Shown: one piece after another, positions 1 to 12,500 of the stretch
Layout: each line of letters begins with the position of its first letter
Numbering within the stretch: position 1 is the first letter of the stretch
DNA from: Mesocentrotus franciscanus
Taxonomy: Eukaryota > Echinodermata > Echinoidea > Camarodonta > Strongylocentrotidae
Assembly (NCBI GenBank): GCA_037976565.1
Contig: CP137684.1
Coordinates: forward strand, 18,038,339-18,102,338
Reading direction: 5' to 3'
DNA length: 64,000 nt
Notes under the pieces: generated by a model
What the model was told of the DNA's origin: nothing
The model's input: only the letters and a program-made list of their open reading frames with translations
The model's database searches: none
Position numbers and translations under genes: made by a program

Positions 1-36
1 GTTATTGATAACAAGTTTTATGAAACAGGGCCCAGT
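1..36. repeat. Right end of an inverted-repeat MITE cut by the window edge
   Basis: The window opens with a terminal repeat reading towards AAACAGGGCCC. The same terminus closes a complete element at 32196-32343, so this is the right end of a second copy whose remainder lies outside the window. Confidence 0.6.
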
Positions 37-239
37 TTTCAATGCTCGAGCCTTCATCACCGAACACAAACACTTCTGGTGTGAAATTTATTGATTTGAA
101 ATGGTATTGTAATACCTGAAATACCCAAGTAATTTTTAAATTTTTTTTTAAAGGATGAGTTTCCATGCCACTTCCAAATGGAGGATTTTGATGCTTATTT
201 TCACTTCCAGTCTCCAGTTGTATATAACTGCATTATGTA

Positions 240-300
240 TTTCAATAATGATAATAATATTTGATATTTATATAGCGCACATATCTACCCTGCAAGGTGC
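240..300 (-). repeat. Short retroposon tail (GCGCTATATAAAT type), reversed
   Basis: Read on the minus strand this gives GCGCTATATAAATATC followed by an ATT-rich run, like the better copy at 3005-3120. It lies in the KIF18A intron upstream of the first visible exon. The open frame over 155-532 resembles no protein I know and probably arises by chance in this intron. Confidence 0.4.
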
Positions 301-588
301 TCAAGGTGCTCCAATAGAAGTGGAAACAAAATTCTTCAGAGACTTGATCTTTCCTAATGCATTATATGTAAATTTACTGCATTCTAGATCAAAACATGCC
401 ATCATTTCATCAAAATGGGGCATCAATGGCTTCATAGTCAAATTTCCAGATCAATTCTTTGTTTTGGGGTTGAATTGGGCAAAAAAAGAATTGTATTTCA
501 TTGGAAGAAGCTTCACAAACACAGAAGTTTAGAAATGTTAGGGATGAAAGACTAGCTTATCAAAATGATCGTTTCCATTCTTGTGCAG

Positions 589-3500
589 GTTCTGAAGGAC
601 ACGCTACACATGAGGCATTTAGAGATTGAGGTCAAAGATGGTCGAAGGCAAGCCAAGCATCTGAGGAAGTTTGCTAGGAACCAGGAGAGCCATATCAAAG
701 CATCTGAAAAGTAAGAGACAAGAAAATATTCATGTATTATATTCTCTTTCATAAACTTCAATTTTCTTAGTTATTGATGACGGAATAGATATGTTTCATA
801 CAGGGGTTGTATAAAAATATATTTGCAATAATTGTATCTAGGGTGGATGTATGAGTAAACATTTTCTTAAACCCCCACTGCACTACTTGTAGCTACTTGC
901 TCCCTCTATATAGAAAACAATGCCTAAGGGGTGCCCGTTGGTCCCACATGATCCTCTTTTTCTTATGTTAATTGAGAGCTGAGTTGATGAGATAACCACC
1001 TGTCAGTGACCAGCAGGGTGGTCTAATCCCTCCTGGCCAAACTAGTGCAGACAGGCTTTAAGGGAAAATATTAATTTTTGAAGTTTTTTAGTACAGGGCA
1101 AATGGGACGTGACCTCGCAAGATACAGCACAGAGTTGCCAATTTGTGTTTGATTGATCACACCTTCAAAACTTCATAACTTCCTTATTTTAAATCGGATT
1201 TTGCTCAAACTTTCACTGATCTGTTTCTCTCATTTTTCTGCTTCTATTAAAACCAACTTAGTATTAGGGTGGAGTTCCCTTTTAAGTGTACTCAATTATC
1301 TACAGGTTATAAGTGCACTATGCTTATGTTATTTTATTTTGCTGGAAGCATTTTTAGAGAGCTTACTGCATTGTGTGTTAACAAGGACTCAGACTCAACT
1401 TTTTTTAGAGTTGAAAAGTGGTAATTCTGTTAATTTCAATTAAATTCAGTACTGACATCTTTTCTATTCCATTATCCAGGCTGATGCTAAATCTGATCAC
1501 AGCTTTTCGCAGTCAGTACTACCTGATCAAGGGCTCTGGCTTCTTGACCCCCGACCTCATTGAGCAGTTTGAATGCATTCAGAAGCAGGTCGAAGGTGAC
1601 AGAGAGGTCATGTGGGCCGATCAGAGCCTCAACGAAGGATCGTCGGAGGAGGCCGAGGTTGGTGACTTCAACAGGTTACTAAACCTACCCGTCTTGAGCT
1701 GTGTGCAGATTACACCCAAAGGTAGGTTTAGATGAAATGTAACACAATTGAAGCAAAGGATGTCGAAATTTGAAGTGCTTACATTTGAAGTTTCTATTCG
1801 CAATTTGTCACAGTCCATTCACAAGTGTCCCGTTGCATAAAACTTACCATTAACCCTATGTTAACTGGGGTCAAGTCGACCCCAGTAAAAACCTGGTCTG
1901 AAATAGCCCAGTTAGAATAGGGTTAATGGTAACTCTGCCATCAATGGTAACTACCATGGTAACATTGCTCAACAGCCAATCAAAATCAAGTGTTCCATGG
2001 AAGTTACCATTGATGGCAAAGTTACCATCAATGATAAGTTTTATGCAACGGGACCAAGGTGCGCTCACATTGGACTTAGTAGAATGTCAAATTAATGTAC
2101 AAATCCTGCTCACACCAAAACGAGAGAGAGAGAGAGAGTTGTCTTTTTTGTGGTTACCACATTACATGAAACCTGTCAGTTAAAATGAAAAATACTTTCA
2201 GTGATTTGTATATCTGTTTTTACCAGGTGATTTCAAAGACAGTTTTTTCAGCTTGCTGCCAATAGCAATTTGGAATGATTTGTACATAAATAATAATAAT
2301 AGTCACATTTGTAACTTTGTATAGCACTTAATACTATGTTTCTAAGTGGTTAACATTGTAATTATTGTTACCCCGGTCATTGGATTCAATTGGTCATCTG
2401 CAAGCAATAGTGCACACGCTCCGCTCCCTGTGGAGTATTCTGGCCAGGTGCCATTTTATACGCGCACACGTGCCAATCCAACCATATTTACGTTATCATT
2501 CTACCGGGTACCCATTGTAAATCATTGTAAACACCCGAAAAATAATACAATTAATAAATATATACAAAATTTTAAAAAAGAAATACAATATTTTACATTC
2601 TTGATTTCTCTTATCCTCAAATCAGCACCTGTCCAAAAAAGGTCTGTAAGGACACCAGATTCTGCTGAAGACGAGCAGACAACAGGTAGGTTGAAGGCAG
2701 TACCAACTTAATCTATCACATGAATTGAGTATCATTGAGACGTGTTCATACTACATGTATAATTTATATTTTATATGTCTATATATTTTTTGTAAAATAT
2801 GGACGAAATACAACTTGAAACTTCTATCAAACCAGAAACTTTTGAAACTTGATATCTTTGCAAATTGTTAATTAAAGGGAAATCCAACCTTGATAGCAAA
2901 CTAGCTTTGGTAGCTGTTATGTCGAAACCTCTTTTTTTTTTTTTACTCAAACATGACAATGATTCCAGAAATATTGATATGCTTTGAGCGCTAGTTACTT
3001 TGGCAGCTCGGCTACGACCAGGGTAATATGTGTAAAGCGCCTTGAGCGTCAGAGCCTGGCCGCCCTGGCGGATACAGGCGCTATATAAATATCCATATTA
3101 TTATTATTATTATTATTATAAATAATTTTCTCTTTTTTTAACATATATACAGCCCCTCCTTATCAGTCTTTGCCCAGCCGACGGATCTCTTACGCTGGAG
3201 TCTGTCAGACCATGGTGGGCATCACCCCAACAGCTAACGGTAGAGCACTGAAGATGCCTGAATGTGATGGACAAAACATAGGTATGTAAGATTGGTTCTT
3301 CTACGACCAATGTATGCTCCAATGGTGAATTGCTGTTTGGTCTACAATTAGTTCATCTAAAATTAGTCTAGTCCAGCCCGTCTACTATCAACATGGCCTA
3401 ACAGTCATTTCGTCTACTTACCATTTGGTCTAATGACCAGTTAGGATTCTAGTCATTTGGTCTAATTTCCATTTGGTCTAATCTCCAATTAGTCTAATAC

Positions 3501-6500
3501 CCATTTGGTTAATTACTCATTTAGTCTAATTCCCAGTTTGTCTACTATCCATTTGATGATTATTGTTATTTAAGATTAAATGAGTATTAGACCATATGGA
3601 TAGTAAACAAAATGGGCATTAGACAAACTTGGAATTAGACCAACTGGAAATTAGACTAAATGAGCAATAGACCAAATGGGTACTAGACTGATTGGAGATT
3701 AGACCAAATGAAAATTAGAGCATGTGGATAGTAGATTGTAGATAGCAGATTGGCTGGGTGTAGGCCAAATGGCAATAGACTGCTCCAATGACAATTGCTC
3801 TACATTCAGTAGCCTACACTAACCAAATACCTAACTTCAACCCTGAACAAAATGCTATACCTAATCCTCACCTTACCCCAAATCTCAAGAACGTTGCCAT
3901 TTAGAAAAAGAAGAAACACTGATTCTTGTAGCCTTGTAAACTTCTTTTTCCTATTATTATACTCCTTGCAGGTCAAGCTCAAAGAATTGCAACGCCCAGC
4001 AGCAAGGGACATCAGCAACCACAGAGAATCATAACACCCCAGAGAGCAATGAGGAGTCCATCAGGCTCCGCCCAACGTATCCCATCATCCTTCACCGACG
4101 ACGGTCATCTCCCGCAGCGAGTCCCAACACCCCAGAAATCAAGGTCTCCATTTACATCAGCGGAATCATTAGCAACAGTCACTTCTCAGTCCTTACCCCC
4201 TCCAACAGAAGTGGAGCAGTCCTGTTCACCAGTGCCTCACCCTGTATCGGAAGATTCCACTATTAGCAGAGTAGGGGGTGACAGCATCACCAGCCCTGAT
4301 GTTGTGAAGAGAGATTCATCAAACAATGTGCAAATTGATGGAATTGCGCCCCTCCCAATTACTCCCAAAACAAATGAAAGTCCCACCCAAGTACCAATGG
4401 AACAATCTGAAACAGAAACAAATTCTTCTGGTGTGTCTATTAGTGAATCAGTGCCAGTGAGACTAACTGTTGGAGGAAATACTGTTGTAAAGATCCCTGC
4501 ATCGAGTAGTGATAGACCAATCCATTCTCTTGAGGGGGTTGCCAGGACTATTTCATTTGATGAGGAAGGAAAAACAAACTCGCAATCTACAAACTCTTCT
4601 CCGTTGACAGGTATATTTTTGGAGCAAAGTTGGTCAGAATTGTTCACTTCACTTTTAGAATATGATTTTTCCTGCTTTTGTACTACCTTTAAAGAATAAA
4701 ATGAAAGGGATACTTCCAAAACTTTGCTTGTGGTGGCATGGGAAAATCAGTTTACATTTATTTTTAAGATAAGAAAAAGTAAAAAATATTTCAATATTTC
4801 CTTTACACCCTTTTATTATTTATTAATTTTTTTCACTTTCACTTTTCACAAAGTATTACAAGAGTTATTTAACACACAACTTTCATTACTTGGACATACA
4901 TTTTCCCCCATTGTATTAGTATAGAAGCACTGCCATACACAGATTTTAGTGGTAATGGTTGGCTAAAAGTGGTAGGAAATATGATGCAAATTATGTAAAA
5001 TGTATTGTTTGCACTGGCGTACTGGTGGGGGGGCTTGGGGGGGCGCTAGCCCCCCCAAATAAAATTAAACCATGACTTATTTTAAATTCCATACAAGTGA
5101 TTTATAAATGTTCGTGATATCACATGATTTTCAACAAAAATGCGCGTTTCTCCATTTCTGTTGCAAACTAACACATTCCCAAATAGCCAGGAAGAGCATA
5201 ATTATGTTTTTATAGTCACTATTAATTTAGTGTCCACTAACAGTAACACTAGTAGATAACGTATTATACGGCGTATATCCAGTTTAGCGAAAAGTCTGGA
5301 TACCCGTATGTCCGACCTATATAGAGAAGAGCTTAGAAAAGACCGCGGCAGCTCTAGTCGGTACGCGGGGGAATGCGCAGTCGCCTGCGCCCAGGGTTTG
5401 TTTTGGATGTGGCGAGGAGGGTCATTTCCGGAGGGAATGTTCCATAGGCGCGGATCCAGGGGCGAGCGGCCTTGCCCCGCAAAGAAAAAGGAAAAGAGAG
5501 AGAGAGAGAGAAGGAAAAAGGAAAAGAGGAGATAAAGGGAAGGAAAAAAGAGGAAGAAGAAAAGAAAAGAAGGGGATATCAGTTGCAATTTTCCGCCAGC
5601 AAGTTGTGGATCGGGGGGGGGCAAAAGGCCCTTGCCTCTCCTGAGTCAAATTGTTTTAACTGCTACTTGATTTAAAAAGACGTTATCCTGCACTGCTTTT
5701 TATGGTCTCCATTGTGTTAGTAGATGCCAGGAAAACGTCACTTACGGGGGTTCCAAATAGCCCAAAAAATCGCCTCGCCGCTATGCGGCTCGTCGAGGAT
5801 GCTCTGCATCGTCACTTGGTCAAACTGTTTAAACTGTTACTTGATTTAAAAAGACGTTATCGTTCACTGCTTTATGGTCTCTATTGTGTTAGTAGATGCC
5901 AGGAAAACATCACTTACGAGGGTTCAAAATAGCCCCCTCCCCCAAATCGCTTTGCCGCTACGCGGCTCGTGGACGAAGCTCCGCATCACGTATGGGGGTT
6001 CAAAATAGCCCCCAAAATCGCCTCGCCGCTATGCGGCTCGTGGACGATGCTCCACATCGTCATTGGGTCAAATTGTTTTAACTGTTACTTGATTTAAAAA
6101 GTCGTTATCAAGCACTGCTTTTTATGGACTCCATCGTGGTATTAGATGCCAGGAAAACATCACATACGGGCCGGAGGTTCAAAATAGCCCCAAAAAAAAA
6201 AAACAACAACAACAACAACAAAATCGCCTCGCCGCCATGCTCGTGGACGATGCTCAGCATCGTCATTTGGTCACCCCTTAGCAAAAGGCTAGATCCGCAC
6301 CTGCTAAAGAGAAATAGCAAAGAAAGAGAGAAATAAGAAAGAATAGTGACCTGCCAGTGTCACAAAATAATGAGGTATCAAAATATGCTCATCTGACCGT
6401 AATTAGATGCCCATATATACCCCCTGAGCTTCGGGACTCTGCCCTTGACCCCTGCCGGGACTTTGCCCCTAGACCCCACGCCAATTTACACTACGCTCTA

Positions 6501-9500
6501 TACTTGATCGTAAATACTTTAGCCTCCCCCCCACCCACTTTGAAAAACGTTCAGCGGGGCCTGCATGTAAGAGTGGGGTGATGCAGATTTTTTTTGTCTG
6601 CCAGCCCCCCCAAACTTTTTTGCTCATTACGCCACTGATTGTTTGCTATATGTTTTTTCCAAATTCTGTGTTATTAAGGATATATTCATTATAACAAGTG
6701 AATGAAATAATTGGTAACGAGGCACCTAACAAAGATTTGTGCTTTAAATTTGATTGCATTGCAAAAAAAGCCCATTATTATTTCTTATGTTCTTGTAACT
6801 CTTTGGCACATAGGGCAAAAGATGACATATGCACAAGTGGCAAGCTCACCTGTGATTCAACCCACCCGCCTTCCTTTCGGTGAAATCTCAGTGAACTCTC
6901 CCCGTATCGGCAGTGCACCCTCTCCTGCTCAGAAGCCGGCAGGTTTCAACGAATCGTTCATGATCTGCAAGGATGTCTTACAGGAGAACTTCAGAAAGGA
7001 TGCTCAACGCAAAGGGTGAGCTATCTTAAGAGATTAAGAATCTAGCTTTTATTTATCATAGGAAAGAGGGCGCCGCTCAGTGGCGACCACCACTGGATTT
7101 GTTCTTCTCATCTTTTGGATTATTTGTTACTATTTTCTCTCTTTTTGTGAGTGCACTTTGACCTTCATCATGTTTTCCATATCTGTAAGATTAGCCATGG
7201 CTACCCTTTGGATATTTTTGATCCTCGCATCGGTGTTTTTGACTGGTTCTACCATGGAAGTCGAACACCAACTGAATAGCCTTGTATACACACGGACCGA
7301 GATACTCAACCTACGCGGCGCCACGGGGGATGCTCGACCCCTCGGATTTGAGGACTTTCCATCCGAGATCAAGCCACGTAAGAGAGGTAAGAGGGGCGGA
7401 ATAAGGACAAGGCTGAGAAAGAGAGGAACAAAACCAGCCCTCCCTACAATAATATTGGGGAATGTACGCTCGTTGCCTAATAAGATGGAAGAACTTGAAA
7501 CACTTACTAGATACATGAACGAATACCGAGATTCTTGTTTATTGGCATTTACAGAAACATGGTTGAAAGAAAGTATTCCCGACAATGTTATTGATATTCC
7601 ACATTTTGATGTAGTAAGAGGAGACAGAACAGAACAGTCAGGGAAAAGCAAAGGAGGAGGCGTATGTCTATATATCAACCAAAAGTGGTGTAATAACTGG
7701 AATGTCAAGGATGTCGTTTGTCTGCCCGATATTGAACTCATTACAGTGGGACTCCGACCTTTCTATCTCCCCCGTGAATTCCCCCAGATATTCATTACTG
7801 TGGTCTACATTCACCCTCGTGCTGATGTTGAAATTGCCAGTGAATTACTAGCTGCTAAAGTAAATCATCATGCCTCGTTGTCCCCTGATGCCCCACATTC
7901 ATAATGGGTGACCTTAACCAATGTCACTTGAACGGTGTACTCCCCACGTTTGAACAATATATTGACATACCAACAAGAAATGGAGCTACTCTAGATAAGT
8001 GTTATGGTAACATTCCAAAAGCATACGTTGGAAAACCGTGTCATCGTCTAGGAAAGTCCGATCACCAAAACATCCGCCTACTACCGGCTTACAAGCAAAA
8101 GTTGAAAAGAAGCCGGCCCGTCACTAAGCAACGGTACGCGTGGACTGATGACTCAACGGAGGAACTCCGAGCAGCCTTTGACTGTACGGACTGGGATCTA
8201 TTGTTCAACTCAGCGAGCTCACTAGACGAAGCCACTGATGCTATCACAAGTTATGTCAAGTTTTGTGTCGACACGATTATACCCGTAAAACGTTTAAAGT
8301 GTTTCCCAACAATAAACCATGGGTTACAAAGGAACTTCGGGACCTGCTGAAGGTAAAGAATGGTGCACTCATCAACGGTAACAAGACGCGTGTTAAAGAG
8401 GTACAAAGGGAAATTAAACGCTTAGTTGACTCTTGCAAAATGTCTTATAAAAACAAGCTCGAAAATAACTTTCGAAATAACAAACCTGCTGCTGCCTGGA
8501 AAACGATGGAGGTGATCACAGGATATAAACAAAAGCCCAAGACTCTGGGATTTGACATAACACAGGACTTTGTAAATGAACTGAATGACTTCTATTGTAG
8601 ATATGATAAAAAGTTCACAGTTGAAAATGACGTAGTTACACTCAGACTAAGGCAAATGTTAAGTGAATCTGAAAATGTAATTTGTATCTCTGAACATAAT
8701 GTTAGGCGATGTTTTGGGGCACTTCAAACAAATAAAACCCGGGGCCTGACGGTATCTGTAACAAAGTACTGAAGCTTTGTAGGGATCAGTTAGCCGGGTA
8801 TTTAATGAACTTTTCAACCATTCACTGGAAAGGGATACATCCCGACTCTTTGGAAAACATCCTTGATAAGACCAATTCCTAAAGGGAAGAAAGTGAAGGA
8901 GCTTAATGATCTCCGACCCATTTCACTCACTTGTAGTGTCATGAAATGTTTCGAAAAGATCATGATGAAGTACCTTCTTAAATACACTACCCCCTACATT
9001 GACCCCATGCAGTTTGCATACAGATGTAAGAGAGGAGTTGATGATGCAGTATTAACATACCTACATAAGGTATATGCCCATTTAGACAAGGCTAAGACCT
9101 ATGTAAGATCCACTTTCGTGGATTTTTCTAGTGCTTTCAACACTATTATCCCCACCTTCTGATAAACAAACTCATTGATATGGAAGTCCCGACCCAGTTA
9201 AGTCTGTGGATACAGAGTTTTTTAAGTGACAGACCACAGAGAGTGGTCTTAGGTAACGCCTTATCCTGTCCAAGAATTGTGAATACAGGGCGCCCCAGGG
9301 CTGTGTCATCTCCCTGCGCTCTTCTCCCTCTACACAAGTGACTGTCTATGCAATGTAAGAGAGTGTAGCATCATCAAATATGCAGATGATACTGTTATCA
9401 CAGGTTACCTTTCTGAAGATGTTGACCCATACGTTAAGGTTATAGACGAGTTTGTTAGATGGTGCAATGACCACTCCCTGATACTAAACGTAGCTAAAAC

Positions 9501-12500
9501 AAAAGAGGTGATAATTGATTTTCGTCGAAACCCCTTCGATCATACCCCAATTTTGATAAATGGTTCTTCTGTAGAACAAGTTACAGAGTATAGGTATTTA
9601 GGTACTACTATCTCAAAGTCACTTGATTGGACAAAGAACGTTGTAGAAATCCATAAGAAAGCCAACCAGAGACTATACTTTGTTAGGGTAATGAAAACCT
9701 AAGAGTAGATAGTAAGCTGATAGAACTATTCTTTAAGTCCCTAATTCAGAGTGTCTTAACCTTCAACCTAATTTGCTATTATGCAAATGCCACAACTGCT
9801 GCCAAGAAACTGCTCGAACGTCCCAGAAAGGCAGCAAAACGTATCACAGGAGCGATCTACCATCCATAGAAGATCTGTACCAGAAAAATGCCCTTTCTAA
9901 AGTAAAACAAATAATGCATGACCCCTCGCACCCACTGAATGAGCACTTCAATTATAACAGATCTGGAATACGCCTTTGCACACCACGAACCCAACGTGCA
10001 CGTTTCCGAAGATCCTTTACCCCCGATTCCATTCATCTGTTTAATTCTAAAGCAAAACGTTGACTACTATGAACTTACCATCTCAATGTATTAATATAAA
10101 TGTCAAACATATGCCATGAATCGTGCTTCAAACTATCAATTACCAATTAAGCCAGTAACTATTTGTCATCAATAAAGTTAACAATAATAATGATGTCGGT
10201 AATAATCATACTACTGAAAATGGTAATTGATAATAATAATAATAATAATAATAATGATAATAATAAGAATAATAATAATAATAATAATAATAGTAGGCCT
10301 AATAAATGACAATAATAAGAATTTATGTATTTATTATTATTTTAAGTTTTAGCTTCATATTTTGTAAAATGAATCTGATATTATCCCTATTACCACCATA
10401 TATACCTTGGCTTACCCATTTATTACTGCATTCATTATGTATGTTTATCATATGTGTATGTTTATAATTGTCCTGTAATATTTATAACTGTCCTGTAATA
10501 TCTTTATTCATATGTTTGTATTGTTCTACCTTGTAACCAGTGGAAACCAAATTTCCTGATATGGATAATAAATGATTATACTTATAGTAGAGTATTGTTT
10601 GGGAAATAGATGAGAAGGAATTGTGTTTTTAATGCTAGTATTGTAGTTTCTTCAAGCAGTTGCAACTGTAAATGCAACTGATGGTGTGACTGGCCATGGA
10701 CACAAAACCTGTAAATACAACTTCAGATTCAAAAATATTTAAAAAAAAACATCCCTCTTTGCCGCTGCTTGAATTTCGGGAGATACTTGATGGTCTGGAA
10801 TCTCTTTGTTTCTACATGTACTTCATAAAATTTTAACTTTCAGTTGACAGATTAAAAAATATAATGTTATTTTTTTTTTTTTTTTAATGTATCTTTAGTT
10901 TATTTGTCAGACTTCTTGGTACATTGTACATGTCTTTAAAACAGAGAAAGAAGATACAACTTGAAAAGAGAGAATCAAAAGTGCAGGAAAAGAAAATATC
11001 TTAAACTTTTCTTCTTTTCTTTCTTTTTTCTTTTTCTTCCAGGATTCACAGGAGGGAGACATTCACTGGCAGACCGTCGTTGCACCACCAACGCAGCAAG
11101 TCACATGGTCAGCTAACAGGAAGCACTGGTCAGTCGGTCAATAGGACGCAACATACAGACACCCTCAAGAAGTTTGGGCTGCCCTCGATGGCAGACACAG
11201 CTTCAGGTATTTCAAAGAAATTAATTGTTTTTATGCACTGTTAATTAACATGAAACAAAGGTTCAATTGAATTTTGACCATCTGCACTTGATGAAATGCT
11301 TTATGCACATCTCTTGAAAATATTCATTTCATTGTTTGCCCAGTTACTCGTAATTTTGATAGTTACGTAAATATAGCACTGTCCCTTTTCATCAACAGTA
11401 TCGGTTATTTATATATTCTGTAAGTTTTTGTGGGGTGAAGAAGCCCATGCCAGCTTATATTTCAGTGTAGAAAAATCTGCAGGAGAATTTCACATGATAG
11501 TAATTATGTCATATTCATATGTTGACATCATAGGGAATTGACCATCCTGTGTCAATCCTTATATGAATGTACCAGGGAGTTACCATGGTAACCATTGTAC
11601 TCATGGTGGATGGTAATTTGGACAAAATGTGTGATGGAGCTATATGGTAACACTGAAACCATGATATTAAACACCAAACCACATGGTAACCATGGTTCTT
11701 CAGTACTATGGTAACCTGGTTCTACTGTTCTATGGTACTTTGTACACGGGTTGTACAGTCCTGTTTTAATTACAATGGTACATGTATTATAACCGCACCA
11801 CTACCACAGTCTTACCATTCTGAATGTAGCTAAATAAAGAGATAGCACTGGTCAAATAGCATGATTGAAAAAAGTATCGGTTGATCAGTTGAAATTCTGC
11901 TACCTCAATTTACTTTATTCACAGTATTTCTCACTATACTGTATCTGCCAGCCCTTGTTCTTTAACAAAAAATATGTAACTTTGAGAGAGTATGCTGGTC
12001 TGTGAAGTTTCATATTCATATGTTGATATAATAGGGAGTCAGTACAATCTATGTCAATAGCAGAGGATGAATTCCAAGGTTTTAATGTTCTTGATTTAGG
12101 TGGTGTTAGAAAACCTATTCCAGCCTACATGTCAATGACCAAAGCAGCGTCTAATAAGAGGAGAGCAAATCCTGGCAGTCAAAGGTAAGAAAATTCTTCT
12201 TTTGTACTTTTTTTCCTTTCCTCTCATAATCTCTCAATGTGCCATATCTGTCAACTTTAGCAACTGTGCTATTCCTCTACTCTCTGTTTTTAGCTTTCGC
12301 TAGGAGTGCCATTCCCTGCGGGGTGTTTCACAAAGACTAAGACAAAGACAAAGAATGACTTAACTATGGCAGGCCGTTCATGCCACTGTTTGCTCTCACC
12401 ATTTACTGGCATTGGTCTCTCAAGGGACGTACAAATCATGGTCACAAATATACAGAATTTACATTTTTTGATAATTTATTATTGAAGGAAAAAATATCTA

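Noticed and set aside
155..532. 125-codon plus-strand open frame
   Set aside because: It lies in a KIF18A intron, overlaps a reversed retroposon tail and resembles no known protein.
4237..4719. 160-codon minus-strand frame opposite the KIF18A long exon
   Set aside because: Antisense to a well-supported coding exon; no splice or start context.
7080..7167. GTG-initiated start for the LINE frame
   Set aside because: Eukaryotic translation would start at ATG; the first credible one is at 7168, and the frame is broken downstream in any case.
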